From Anticarsia gemmatalis (lineage: Eukaryota; Arthropoda; Insecta; Lepidoptera; Erebidae), in the NCBI RefSeq assembly GCF_050436995.1, contig NC_134775.1, forward strand, positions 4,441,124 through 4,505,123: 64,000 nucleotides of DNA, given 5' to 3'. The notes beneath the pieces were generated by a model that saw only the letters and a list, made by a program, of their open reading frames with translations, was not told where the DNA came from and searched no databases. The position numbers and the translations under genes were made by a program. Shown here piece after piece: positions 1-10,521 of this stretch (position 1 is its first letter; every line of letters begins with the position of its first letter).

Positions 1-1765
1 CATTCTGATAACTGTATCGATAGATTCACAGTAGATCAAATACAACACGTTTTTTCTTTTGTGAATAGCTATAATACGACTTTAGATTTTGAAAATGTAG
101 AATCTATGGATGACCATGTCTTTGAATATTGGATGGGACTTTCAAAAGAAACATTTCAGATAATGTTACGAGAAATACCTCGCATAACAAACATGAGAAG
201 AGGCAGCTTAGGTCTGGCAGCCTTTTTATTAAAAATGAGAACTGGTGATTCTGATAACAGAATATCATCTCTCTTAAATATACAGCGACGTACTTTAGAG
301 TTACTAATGAATGATGTGAGGGAAATATTAATACAAGATTTTGTGCCTATTTATCTTGGGATAGAAACTCAAACTAGGGAGCAATTAAGATCACACAATT
401 TAGTTATACCAAACGGTCTTTATGGAAATGGAGATAACGCTATTGTAATATGCGATGGTACATACGTATATATTAATAAAAGCAGTAATTATATGTTTCA
501 AAAACAAAGTTACTCACTACATAAATACAGGAATTTGTTAAAACCTTTTTTACTGGTGGCCAATGATGAATAAGTAAGTAAGTAATAACTTTATTTAACA
601 AAAATACAGATTCACACAACTTACTTAACATGCAAAAATTCTCAAAATAACTTTGGTAGTAACACAATGCATAACAATTTAGGAACTCAAATCTGTACAC
701 AAAAAGGAAAACCCTGCCTCTCAAACTAGGTAACCTGTATCTTGAGAGACTGATGGCTATATTATTGATTGCTTTGGCCCATATAAAGCAGTTACATCAG
801 ATGCAACCATAATGTCCGATTTGTTTCGTGAGGGTTCAGCTTTAAGATCATATTTCAGAGAAAATGATGTGTTCATTCTTGACAGAGGTTTTCGAGATAG
901 TGTGAGTTTGTTAGAGGGATGTGGCTACAGAGTTTGTATGCCAGAAATACTTCTAGAAGGAGAACACCAACTAACAACATTGCAAGCAAATCGAAGCCGC
1001 TGCGTAACTATTTGTAGATGGGTGGTAGAGGCCGTAAACGGCCATTTTAAACGAAACTTTAAAATATTTAGGCAGGAATATTCTCATCGGTCTCTACCAA
1101 ACATGATGAAAAACTTTCAAATCGCAGCGGCAATACTTAACAAGTTTGGAGTTCGCTTTGAAGATAATGTATATGCTTCAGAAATATTAGAAATAATTAG
1201 AGAAAGATTTCATCTGGCAAACAACCTAGGAAACATGGTTCTGGAAATAAATATGAATAGGCGATCATCCCTCTTCCAAAGCATCACTGCGGATCGAAAT
1301 AATGTTTTATATTTCCCTACCCTAGAGTACAGGGATCTGATTTTATTCGCCTTGGGAACGTATCAAATAAGGCAAGCTCGCTCCTACTATGGCGAGCATG
1401 TACGTTTCCATGGCGGATATAGAATTGAAGTAAGCTGTGAACCTATCAATTCCACGGAATATAATCTTAGAGGCAGTACTGAGACGTCTGAGACTACATT
1501 AATTAGAGGAAAAATTAAGTCCAGACATATCTCACGAAAACAATATTATGTATATATACTCATAGAAAATAATATACCTGGTCGGACGGGAATCCTAGAA
1601 TATTATTGTAGTTGCCTGGTGGGTATGCGTACTATAGGCTGCTGTGCGCATACCATGACTTTAGTGTGGTACTTGGGATGGGCCAGGCATCAACATAATA
1701 TTATAGCACCAGCTGAACTTTTAGATGAAATTATAATAAGAGATGTGGATGAAATAAATATATAA
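1..1765 (+). pseudogene. PIF/Harbinger-like DDE transposase with C-terminal SWIM finger, split by a LINE insert
   Basis: The frame is open from the left edge (no start codon in the window), runs to 568, is interrupted, and resumes in the same frame at 756, ending at a stop at 1763-1765. The DDE_Tnp_4-type catalytic triad is visible: D in CDGTY (codon 454-456), D in LDRGFRD (881-883) and E in VVEAVNGHFKR (1028-1030). The C-terminus carries CSC...CCAH, a SWIM-type zinc-binding pattern. Known of the family: such enzymes cut and join transposon ends in the nucleus. With the insert removed the frame is continuous across the gap (VAND then GYIIDCFGPYK), so the insertion is the only disruption seen. 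Element termini are not identified; the 5' part lies outside the window. Confidence 0.8.
569..755 (-). mobile_element. 5'-truncated LINE 3' end inserted in the transposase
   Basis: The insert is flanked by TGATG at 564-568 and 751-755, read as a 5-bp target-site duplication. On the minus strand it ends in AAATAAAG followed by several TTAC units, a typical 3' tail of a target-primed LINE. There is no coding capacity. Removing it restores the transposase reading frame exactly. LINE clade is not determinable from 180 bp. Confidence 0.75.
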
Positions 1766-2289
1766 TGTAAAATCTTTTCATTTTTTATTTACCTTTGTAA
1801 CATACCAAGCTGATTTATACTATCTGATAACCTAAATACCCCTAAGTACAATTTGTTTTATAATATTTAAATCTAGTAGTACAATGACTCAATTGAAATC
1901 TGCCGGACTGAAGGTGGCTACAAATGGTTGAACAACAGCTATAATTCAGCTCTATATTAAGGCAAAGAATTGGAAATGTAGACATAAGACCCAGAAGATA
2001 CCGTGCGTTTCATAGGTAGTTAAAGTTGTCTTGTTTTTGTGGCTATAACTGCTCGAAAGTACGTATAAAAAAATATATACGCCCCATCGTTGAACGACAG
2101 GGGTGATATTATAAATAAACAATAACATACAAACAATATCTGACAAAAATATTGACACTTTGAAAACATTTATATATTTAGAATCAGGAATTAATGCTGC
2201 ATTTTATAACATTTGTTTTATTTGAAGACGCAAGATTTTTAAATTAGTGATTATGATGTATGAGATTTTGCCATTGTTCTTTGGGCATA
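1766..2289. other. Unassigned AT-rich stretch
   Basis: This is 3' flank of the Harbinger-like gene. I see no coding frame, repeat end or RNA gene. The distal TIR of the Harbinger element may lie here but cannot be paired because its 5' end is outside the window. Confidence 0.4.
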
Positions 2290-3326
2290 CCGACTAAAAA
2301 CCTGACGGTGTTCCTTCAACTGTCACCATAAAGTGGTCAGGACGCGGTACCTCCAATTGGATACTCCGCGTCCCAGCCGGTGACGGCCCGCTTTGGATGC
2401 GGGCCCACCTTCGAGCGGGGGCGGGCATGTGTATTGCCCCCCCCCCCTAGCTCTCCACTTCAAGGGGGTATGCCAGGAACACACAGCACACCCCCACCTC
2501 TCGGACCTGTTCCCTGTTCAGGCGACGGAGCGTTCCGCCTCCGCCGCCCACAGGTCCGCGTCACGGGGGCCGGAGATCGTCCCGGCGCCTGCGACGCCCG
2601 GTGCGTCTAGCGCGGGATGGCAGGGGAGCGTTAATTTCCCGCTCCCGTTCCGCAGCCTCTTTTGCGGAAATAACATTTTCGCAAAATGAAGCGACGGCCG
2701 ACCACGCTGCCTCGCTCCCGACCATGGACAGAACCACAGCCGAGAGCGAGAGGTCGCTCCCGATCACCCCGATTAACTCACGGCGCTGCGACGACTACGC
2801 CTGGCAGTTTGCCAGCGTATGCAGCGCCGTATCGAGGCAGTCACCACAATGATGGCACCTGGGCGTCTGCTCACGGCCTATACGACACAGGTACTTGCCG
2901 AAACATCCGTATCCGGTCAAGACCTGCGTCAGCCGAAATGTGAGCGCGCCGTGCCCTCTCTCCAGCCACTCCATGACCGCCGGCCGCACGGCCTCGATAG
3001 TGACGAGGCCGGCGCTGGGGTTCTCCAGTCGTCGCTTCCACGCCGCCAGGACGTCTTGGCGGAGCTCCGCCCTGCGCGCCTCGACTTCTTGAGGCGCCGG
3101 CATGAAGCCTCCGCCTCGAGCCTCCTCGCGCCATTTATATAGTGACGCGAGGGCCTTTGCGTCCAGATCCCAGGGCGGCGTTCGGGCTAGTAGGCACGCC
3201 GCTTCGTATGATACCGTGCGGTAGCCTCTCACGGCCCTGACGGCCATCACGCGCTGTGGACGCCGCAGCGCGGCGATGTTCCTGGCCGACAGGGCAATAT
3301 TGAGTAGATCTGAGAATCGGCCAACA
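2290..3326 (-). pseudogene. R1-like non-LTR retrotransposon, 3' end of ORF2 plus 3' UTR
   Basis: On the minus strand a frame from about 3326 to 2795 reads like the region after the reverse transcriptase of R1-clade LINEs (RVMAVRAVRGYRTVSYEAA, then FRLTQVLTGYGCFGKYL) and ends in the zinc-binding pattern CHHCGDCLDTALHTLANC. A frameshift near 2790 moves to a second frame (to 2561) with the family-typical tail SFCENVISAKEAAEREREI and an Arg-rich end. The EN and RT domains are missing: the copy is 5'-truncated at 3326, where a small Helitron end abuts. The sequence from 2560 down to about 2290 is GC-rich and probably 3' UTR; its exact end is uncertain. Confidence 0.8.
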
Positions 3327-3403
3327 TCTATTTTTTATACCCCTAAGTGACAATATTTTTTTTTAAATTTACATGGCAAAACAACGTTTGCCGGGTCAGC
3401 TAG
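3327..3403 (+). mobile_element. 77-bp Helitron-like remnant (HelC)
   Basis: It begins with TC after an A (3326) and ends in CTAG before a T (3404). Before the end lies a hairpin, GGCAAA-acaacg-TTTGCC, then GGGTCAGCTAG. A|TC...hairpin...CTAG|T is the Helitron signature. The interior is almost wholly deleted. The last 11 bases match HelA and HelB, so the same transposase may recognise all three. Confidence 0.65.
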
Positions 3404-3436
3404 TTTTGTATAAGAAGTTTAAATAAATAAATAAAT

Positions 3437-4385
3437 ACTAGTGAGTGTGAGGCTGACGGCTGTTACCGTCATCGTGTCTGTGTGGCGCGCGTAGGTACTT
3501 GCGTCGAAGCCGGCCGCCGCCCGTGCGGTGTCGCTGGCCGCGGGCGAACAGCTGATAGCGAATTTGTACGTTGTTTTAATTCATTGCTGTTTTTTGTGAA
3601 AAACGCACACGCTTATGAAATTGCTTATTGTATTGTAGTTGCACAGTAGGTAGTTAGTTCACAACGGCGGCGCCGCGCGGCGCGCCGAGTGACGACATGC
3701 CGCGTCATGTCGTAGGTACGTACGCATACAAACGCGTCTATGCGCTCACTTGTTTGCAACGCTATCATTAGATAACAGTTTTACGTATCATTTATTGTAT
3801 TGTAGGCAGGCCCATATGTTACAAAAGCTGTAACGTAAAATCAAACAATACTAGCAAAAAGTAACCAATAATCAATATCAATGAACATGCGATTATCTGG
3901 TGTATGGCGAGAGTTTGGATTCTGGACGTACAGATGCAGAGCATGCCGTGCACTTCCACAAGCTTCACCATAACACATCAACAATTCTTCGTATAGGTAC
4001 ACTAATACAACTGCATTTCGAGAATAAGAGTACCTAACAAAACTAATAACGATAAAAACACTAACGACACAAAACCGAAACAATAACAAGTAATAATAAA
4101 CAACAGTTCACACACGACACGACATAACTAAACCGGAGAAGAGATTCCGTTTTCCGCGAGCGTACAGCTCAAACTATCAAAGAGAGCCGCCGGCGCCGCG
4201 CCTCCGCACACGCGCCGCCCATTCGTAAAAAATCGTAAATTCATAATATAAAAAACCCCTGCGTGCCTACTTAGACGTACGCGAAATTGAAAAATAATTC
4301 CCAAATGAATAAATAAATAACATCAGGTGCTGATAATAGCAAATTGTTATGAACACTCACTTACCTCATTTACGTACGTGTACCT
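3437..4385 (-). repeat. Repeat family Y, copy 1
   Basis: Most of this GC-rich stretch recurs in the opposite orientation at 38790-39850, and 3437-3602 recurs directly at 9425-9597. On the minus strand it has a short frame (4089-3841) containing EELLMCYGEACGSARHALHL, related to the DUF4817-like protein at 4370-4687 but ending early. Upstream of that frame is a GC-rich region with AGAGAGCCGCCGGCGCCG that looks like a promoter or 5' UTR. GAGGTAAGT near 4355 on the minus strand resembles a splice donor, so this may derive from a spliced transcript. Confidence 0.6.
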
Positions 4386-4687
4386 AAACGCGGATTCTGG
4401 TGCAAGGCTTCCAAAACATTTTCCACCGCACGTGGACGCAACATTCTTCCGGCACCTTCCTGCTGCGGGACAATCGGCTGATTATCCAACACGCGTTGGT
4501 ACGCCGCCCGGGTAATCATGCGACTTTCCGTGAGATGGCGAGCGTTTGGGTGTCTCTGAACGTACAGGTTCAGAGCACGCTGTGCTTTACCCGTACCACG
4601 TGCTTCACCGTAGCACATCAGCATTTCTGCGTACTCACGCGCACTGAACTGCATTTCGCCACAAAATAACAATAATAATAATAACAA
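4370..4687 (-). CDS. DUF4817-like helix-turn-helix protein, N-terminal fragment (family Y, copy 2)
   Basis: The frame encodes about 105 aa. After a start region (residues 1-18) comes SAREYAEMLMCYGEARG, then ALNLYVQRHPNARHL, and near the C-terminus ENVLEALHQNPRLGTRT. This order fits the arthropod DUF4817 pattern (EYA-x-YG, alternating Arg/Tyr-Pro-Asn, then VLEAV-x-NP-STR), a helix-turn-helix region common at the N-terminus of transposon-encoded proteins. No catalytic domain follows: the frame stops just before possible splice donors (GTACAC or GTAAGT). It could be a first exon or a truncated frame. Parallel but shorter versions are at 3841-4089 and 39135-39332. Confidence 0.6.
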   Translation of the reverse strand: MLLLLLLFCGEMQFSAREYAEMLMCYGEARGTGKAQRALNLYVQRHPNARHLTESRMITRAAYQRVLDNQPIVPQQEGAGRMLRPRAVENVLEALHQNPRLGTRT

Positions 4688-4727
4688 ATAAAAACACTAA
4701 CAACACATAACTTAAACAATAAAGGTG

Positions 4728-5277
4728 TCTGCCCACTATCCCGTAGCATACCATGACCGTACTAGGACCGTTTCAGACAAAAAACTATTCTTTGTATTGA
4801 GAAGTACGAGACTATGCCCACTAGACCGTTCCGTCACCGGCCGACACCGTACCGTGCTATGCACGGGCCGCCATCTTTTCGTCGGAGGGAATATTTTGCC
4901 GGTGCGGACACGCTACGTGCATGGCACGCGATGTTGCCAGACCGCTGCGCGCAGGCGGCTAAACGGTGACTGAGCGGGGAGTATGACCGTTGCAAACCCG
5001 TTTTAAATGCGTTGTAGCATTGTTTCACCACTTTGACGCGTCTACGCAACACTGATATTTGTACGAGAATGAACCGATGCTTACGAGTGTATTGAAAGGA
5101 TGCCTGCCGTGTTACATACGGGCATCATACTGAGTAAATACGGGTTACCTACGGGTTGTAAACGGGTTCAGAACGCTGTCAGCCCGCTTCAGTGGGCAAA
5201 ATAGAGCGTATCGGATTACTTTCCGTGCCGGATACGTTCCTAGCACGGTCATGGTATGCTACGGGATAATGGGCAGA
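4728..5277. mobile_element. Non-autonomous TIR transposon, about 550 bp
   Basis: The ends are imperfect inverted repeats of about 44 bp, starting TCTGCCCACTATCCCGTAGC on the left and the complement of TCTGCCCATTATCCCGTAGC on the right, continuing through CATACCATGACCGT. It interrupts copy 2 of family Y just upstream of the DUF4817-like frame. Flanks cttaaacaat and cttaacaat may be a degraded 9-10 bp duplication, which would suggest a Mutator-like origin; that is weak. There is no coding frame. Confidence 0.65.
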
Positions 5278-5510
5278 AAGCTTAACAATTAACAACTGAC
5301 AACAGTTCACACACGACACGACTAACACGAAACCGAAATTTGGAGAGCATCCGTCTTCCGCGAGCGAAAAGCACGAACTGCATCAATCATACAAATTTCA
5401 AATAATGACCGCAATCAAAGAGAGCCGACAAACCGCACCGCGCAGGCGCACGCGCTGCCGCGTGTCCTCGCCGCCGCCGCCACCGCCACCCCGCGCCGGT
5501 ACCCAGCGAG
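5278..5510 (-). repeat. Repeat family Y, copy 2, upstream part
   Basis: This continues copy 2 past the TIR element. The motifs CAACAGTTCACACACGACAC and CTTCCGCGAGCG parallel those at 4105-4165, and a GC-rich run (CCGCCGCCGCCACCGCC) parallels the one near 4190. It is probably the promoter or 5' UTR of the Y transcript on the minus strand. Confidence 0.5.
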
Positions 5511-5932
5511 TGCATTACAATTTACGTAGATTTAATAAAATGATATGACAAACTTTGACCTATGACTGCGACGAGTTACTAGTTTTACTTGTGACAGTTG
5601 TTACTCTTTGCATTGTAGTTTTATTCAAATACCGAATAACATTACAAAAATTATTGATGTATGTTTAAATTACTTTGCAGTAACTGTTTCACACAAAAAT
5701 AACCTTTATTAGGGACGAATACTTTGATATTTTGTACATAAAACCAAATTAAAGCTAATAAAATAAACACGAAACATTTTTATAACTTATCCATAAAAAA
5801 TGTACATAGTGATAACAATCAATATACATCAATATACTTATCAGAGAAACTAGCTCATCATAAGTCATAACTATCATAATCCACGGAAAAAAGTGCGAAG
5901 CATCTATATTGGCCTATCCCATCTTTGTTACG
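5511..5932. other. Unassigned AT-rich stretch
   Basis: I see no coding frame, terminal repeat or RNA gene between the Y repeat and the Tc1-like element. Confidence 0.4.
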
Positions 5933-6434
5933 TACAGCCTTGGCCAAAAGTATTAGGCACCCTATAAATTACTGCATATGTCAAGATTGCCGAGCAATAA
6001 AACTAATTGTAATTGTAATGAAAATTAAAGTTCTTTATTACCGTTAGAATACTATAAAAACATCAATATTTTGTTTGGCCACCCTTTGATTATATCACAG
6101 CAGCAACTTTGTCGGCGTATTACGTACAAGTTTCTTAAATTACTCTTTAGAAAATGCATTCCATTCTTGCATTAACATGTTTTTAAAGCAGTTTTTGTTT
6201 TGTTATCACAAAACCACAAATGTTCTAGCTTTACGGTAAGACTTCCAAATGCAGAATGACAAAACATTAAAAACAAAGATTTAAGAAATTATATTATTTT
6301 GATATTTTTGCCTCAGATGTAACGTATGCCACTAAAAGTTACCGCTCATTGTTTTGAATAGTGATTTAAGACACCAGGATCACTTTCCAACAGACGATTA
6401 ATTTATTCATTGTTCAAATAGCACAGGTGTGTAG

Positions 6435-7444
6435 CAGTGGCGAAGGGTGAGTTTTGTTAAAAGGCAAGCCGGAGCAAAAACTGCTTAAGCTAACGTTAAG
6501 CAACTCTTGGAGCGGTCATTCCATAGGTGGGTGACCAACGCGATGGCGGCTTGAACAAATTTGACACTAGGTCGACCACTAACCATACGTAAACAGAATA
6601 AATCGTTGTATTGCGATCCGATCTACCGAACTACTTTCATAGTAGGTAAGAACTAAGTACCTACCTATAAACGAAATTATTGATGAGGAATGATTCTATC
6701 ATATTACTTCAAATTTCATGCTTCTACTTCTACCTACTTGTTGTCCATGATCGCAATACACAAACAATAACAATGAAAGTAATACTTACAAATACACGTA
6801 AGATACGACCAGTACATTCACACAATCACCACGATTTTACACAAATAATAACATTCATAGATAATTTAACACAATTTAACTCATCCAAATATAATAAACA
6901 TAATAATCCAAAATAACCTAAAATAGGCGCGCAAAACGAAAACAAAACTAAATCTAAAATCATAAATGTCATCACAACAATTGCATTCATTGTCTCTCTC
7001 TCATTAAATATCATTGCATCTCACTCACACATTCGCTAGTTGCCGCGCCGCCCGCGCCGCTGCGCCTGTTGTACCTACTAGTCGCCCAATAAGCCGATGA
7101 ATTCCGGGTTACCTCGCCGGTAAAACGCGCCATAGAAAAGTACGTCCGCGTGACGACATCGACATCTTTTTCCCTTTACGCGATTCCTGCGCGCCCCGTT
7201 GTGTTGTTTGACGGCAATTTTCGGTAATGCAACTTTTGCTTTGACAAATAGAACAGGCGTTTATTCATTTATTTATTTTAAATTAGTCGTATTGAAAATA
7301 TTGATAAATGACGTAATAAATATAGAATTAAATTTAAATAAACGATCTTTTTTTGAGAATAATACACATTTATGTGACGCATTTTTAGGAGTGTTCCAAA
7401 GGTAAAGCCGGTAGGAATCGGGTTATAGGGAGCCCTCGCCACTG
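6435..7444. mobile_element. hAT-type MITE, copy 1, nested in the Tc1-like element
   Basis: The left end CAGTGGCGAAGGGTGAG and the right end (complement CAGTGGCGAGGGCTCCC) match the two different ends of the hAT MITE at 43956-45057, including the subterminal ATTCCTAYCGGCTT. The flanking 8-mers differ (GTGTGTAG and CTAACTTT), so the usual hAT duplication is not preserved. There is no transposase. Confidence 0.65.
6481..6590 (+). repeat. 5S rRNA-derived SINE fragment, copy 1
   Basis: It carries GTTAAGCAACTCTTGGAGCG then TAGGTGGGTGACC, resembling the internal promoter region of 5S rRNA (GTTAAGC...GCGGTTAGTAC...GGATGGGTGACC). The 3' part GGCGGCTTGAACAAATTTGA matches the tails of the copies at 17280 and 60551. 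It is internally deleted relative to them. Confidence 0.6.
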
Positions 7445-7487
7445 CTAACTTTATTGGGGGTGCCTAATACTTTTGGCCAAGGCTGTA

Positions 7488-7898
7488 GATATGCGCGCGC
7501 GCGGCGTCAGTACGGCCGTGTTGTGCGATACTTCAATAAATACTTCAGCATACATGTTAAATTGTTTATTTAAGATTTTTTACTGCGCTAAAGAATGTTA
7601 ATAGGATTTATTGTCATTCTGTACGTATTTGTACGTTTTATAATTAGATATCACACATTTTAAAACTTATGATTGTACATTTTATCGGAGAGCGGGATAA
7701 TTATGTCATTTTCATTTTTAACAGAACAAATACTAAGTAAAAAATAAGTAAATAGGTACCTACCTAACTATTTTGAGTAAATACTTATTTGGTAAATTAT
7801 AGCCATAGTATTAAGTTAAGTATTTACTTCATTGAGTCCGAAGTACGCAAATTCGAAAGGCTGCCTTGTGTTGAATAGTATCAATTAAAATTTAAGTA
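7488..7898. other. Unassigned AT-rich stretch
   Basis: Between the Tc1-like element and HelB copy 1 I see a short CG alternation at 7493-7502 and otherwise nothing supportable. Confidence 0.35.
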
Positions 7899-9350
7899 TC
7901 TATACTTATAATAAATCTGTAGAGAGGTCAATTCTGTACATTGAATATATTTAAAAAAAAACCAATGGGGGATGTTTAGTAACGGATACTGATACCGAAT
8001 CTGGATTTATAATTTTCTTTTCTGTCTGTCTGTCTGTCTGTCTGTCCTCCGTCTGTATGTGTCGCTATCACGTAAAAACTACCGGATAGAATGCACTGAA
8101 ATTTGGTATATGCATAGAATAAGTAGTGGAGCAATTTCTAGGATACTTTTTATAGCATAAAATTTCAAAGATTTTTAGAAAATTGAAAAAAATACGTAGA
8201 AATCGTTTGAACCTGCGTTTCCCTATAGAGACCATAGATGGCGTTACAATCCATTTCACAACATTCGCATAGTTAACGCGGCGCCTGCCGTATGCCTGTT
8301 GTTCGCACCAACCAATAGATGGCGTTATAAACCGCAACAAAGCATGTTTTTTCTAATTAATTTATTTTGATGGCTTTATTGTAAAAAAATACCTTTGAAA
8401 CATGCTATTCATTTATAAGATTTTTAAACATAAATGTTGTATGATATATTACACAAAAATGTTGGTTTACGTGGGTCCGGTGCGATCGGGATATCCTAGA
8501 TGGCAAACCGAGTAATTTCGTTTGTTGTCGTTGTTCGCCGCAACTGACAGATGGCGTTGTTGTTCGAATCACATAATATTTAATAACCAAATTAATTGGT
8601 TGCATTAAGGAAATAAATTGGATAGCTATGAAACAGACTATGTGGTAAGTTTTAAAAAATAAACAACGGATGATATAAGTATAAAAAATAATTACGGGTT
8701 ACGCGGTTTCGGACGTATCATCGCAAGTATACATTATTACGCGTCTGAAGAGCTCCGGCGCAGATAGGACCTATAATAATATTCTGAATCCAGACGGGTA
8801 ATCAATGGTCAGTCTATTATAAGGTACTAGCTGACCCGCGCAACTTCGCTTGCGTCACCTAAGAGAATGGGTCAAAATTTTCCCCGTTTTTGTAACATTT
8901 TTCATTGCTACTCCGCTCCTAATGACCGTAGCGTGATGTTATATAGCCTATAGCCTTCCTCGATAAATGGGCTATCTAACACTGAAAGAATTTTTCAAGT
9001 CAGACCAGTAGTTCCTGATATTAGCGCGTTCAAACAAACAAACAAACAAACAATCAAACAAACAAACAAACTCTTCAGCTTTATTATATTAGTATAGATT
9101 ATATTTTACACTGTAAACTGCTACGGATACAGACGAGAGCGGAAAAGAAGGTAACCACAGGAAATCAGGCCTGCCTGAGCCTGTGTCACATTGTGTGCCT
9201 TTCGGGTCCCTTTCGTAAATAACCATTAGATGACAAAAGAGTTGTTAACATTTTTATGTGTAGGTGTATCGAGTGCTTCGCAATTCGCGTGCTCAAAGGA
9301 ATAAGCAACAGTACGAAATTCACGCGAGCGGAGCCGCACGGGTCAGCTAG
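7899..9350 (+). mobile_element. Long non-autonomous Helitron-like element HelB, copy 1
   Basis: It begins TCTATACTTATAATAAATCT after A7898 and ends GCACGGGTCAGCTAG before T9351. Two more copies occur at 37645-38711 and 57668-58844 (both minus). It contains a (TCTG)n tract near 8024-8046, recurrent AGATGGCGTT motifs, and a nested HelA. Without the nested copy it is about 1.18 kb. Short frames inside are not conserved as proteins across copies. No Rep/helicase is present, so mobilisation must be in trans. Confidence 0.8.
8827..9098 (-). mobile_element. HelA copy 1, nested in HelB
   Basis: HelA is a 250-280 bp Helitron-like family. On its own strand it runs from TCTATACTAATATTATAAAG through a variable (GTTT)n tract and AACGCGCTAATC to a 3' hairpin (CGCAA-gcgaag-TTGCG) followed by CGGGTCAGCTAG. 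Here A8826 and T9099 flank the element and there is no duplication, as expected for Helitrons. It resembles non-autonomous Helitrons described in Lepidoptera; that match is from memory. Confidence 0.85.
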
Positions 9351-9424
9351 TAACCTAATAAATAATTAAAGACGAAACCTAAAATGTGCAGCCTACGCCA
9401 CGCCCGCCACCACAACGATGCACA

Positions 9425-9597
9425 CTAGTGAGTGCGACGCTGTGTGCGTAATCGTGGCTGTGTAGCGCGCGTAGGTACTTGCGACGTGACGTCGACCGTC
9501 GCGACCGGCCGCCCGTGCGGTGTCGTTGGCCGCGCGCAAACAGCTGATAGCGAATTTATACGTTATTCTATTCCATTGCTGTTTTTTGTGAAAAACA
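9425..9597. repeat. Fragment homologous to 3437-3602 (family Y-associated)
   Basis: ACTAGTGAGTG, GCGCGCGTAGGTACTTGCG, CCGCCCGTGCGGTGTCG and AACAGCTGATAGCGAATTT occur in the same order and spacing in both places. The function is unknown. The repeat is GC-rich and without a coding frame in common. Confidence 0.6.
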
Positions 9598-9739
9598 GTA
9601 ATATGAGGGTTTTTTTTTCATATTCATGTTGCATTGTGTAGTATTAACGAAATAATACCAATAAATAAAAAAAAAACACATAAAAATCGGAAAAATCAAG
9701 AAAAAAGCGATGACAATTTTCAGCGCCATAAGCACCAGA

Positions 9740-9960
9740 ATCTTTTTTTTTAAATTTTCGGTAGACCGTCTGTTACACTCGGTATATCGGTCCCCCTCAT
9801 TATCTAGCAAAGAGAGATTTAATAATTTTATAAATAGCCTAAATGACGTTTATACCAGTCTTAAAAGCCGTAATATTGTACTGGTAGGAAACCTAAACAT
9901 CGACATATGTCCATCATCCACAGATGCTTTTGTGAAGACTACTTAACATTTAATGCCTCG
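9740..9960 (+). pseudogene. LINE endonuclease domain fragment
   Basis: The frame reads HSVYRSPSLSSKERFNNFIN and then NIVLVGNLNIDI, matching the APE-type endonuclease segment (VYRPP...F...ivlGDFNiD) of non-LTR retrotransposons. The catalytic Asp of GDFN is Asn here, so even an intact protein would be impaired. About 70 codons survive; both sides are lost. Confidence 0.65.
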
Positions 9961-10002
9961 CATGGTTTATGTGGCTCACATTCTTTTCTCACTTTGTGCC
10001 TT

Positions 10003-10521
10003 GATTCAAATTAAAATTCAAAATATTCTTTATTTCGTAAACTTTTTACAAAGTATTTGTAATAGTCAGTATATTGTATTTTTTGTCTGTTTCGAGAAAG
10101 CTGGTTGCTCGTGAGAAGAAACGGCAAGAAACTCACGGCTTGCTCTTTTAAAATGTCAATATAATTATTAAATCTTTTTTATTGATGATTTACTGTGTGC
10201 AGTTAATAAAACAGTCACATATCTAAAAACAAAACTAGTCGTAATAATAAAAAAAAGTAAAGAGGAAACTTATATGTAGAACACAGTAAAACATAGTACA
10301 TTAGAGTATTATTACATTTTTGAAACAGACTTGGTAGAAGCAGCACAGTCCCAAGCTTTATTATCGTCCAAAAAATCTTTAACAGTATAATAGCCTTTTA
10401 GGCATAAGTTTCGTTTAATCACAAAATTTTAAATTTATTGAAACTTAAATTTTTAATTTCGATAGGGATTTTATTGTAGAAGCGCACACATTGACCTCTA
10501 AAGGATTTGTATAAGGGAGGT
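10003..10521 (-). pseudogene. CR1-like LINE, C-terminus and 3' end
   Basis: On the minus strand, pieces in shifting frames read FRGQCVRFYNKIPIEIKNLS and KGYYTVKDFLDDNKAWD, the typical end of CR1-like ORF2 in these insects (YNKLP...KGYY-x-DFL-D-W). The 3' end near 10003 is AATAAAG-rich. Element G1 has its LTR end at 10522, directly abutting, and probably inserted into this LINE. Confidence 0.65.

Larger units (their letters stand above)
5935..7485. mobile_element. Tc1/mariner-like element, non-autonomous
   Basis: The first 28 bp, beginning CAGCCTTGGCCAAAAGTATT, are repeated in inverted form at the right end, and both ends are flanked by TA (5933-5934 and 7486-7487), the Tc1/mariner target. 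No transposase frame remains. Most of the interior is a secondary hAT-type insertion (6435-7444). Confidence 0.85.

Noticed and set aside
2380..3142. Several plus-strand frames of 65-107 codons in the R1-like region
   Set aside because: They are shadows of the GC-rich minus-strand R1-like coding sequence and show no domain of their own.
8068..8340. 90-codon minus-strand frame inside HelB copy 1, partly conserved in copy 2
   Set aside because: Copy 3 does not keep the frame, copy 2 is truncated, and similarity reflects recent shared DNA rather than protein conservation.
9031..9071. (CAAA)n tracts as independent microsatellites
   Set aside because: They are the variable internal tract of HelA copies and recur at the same position in each.
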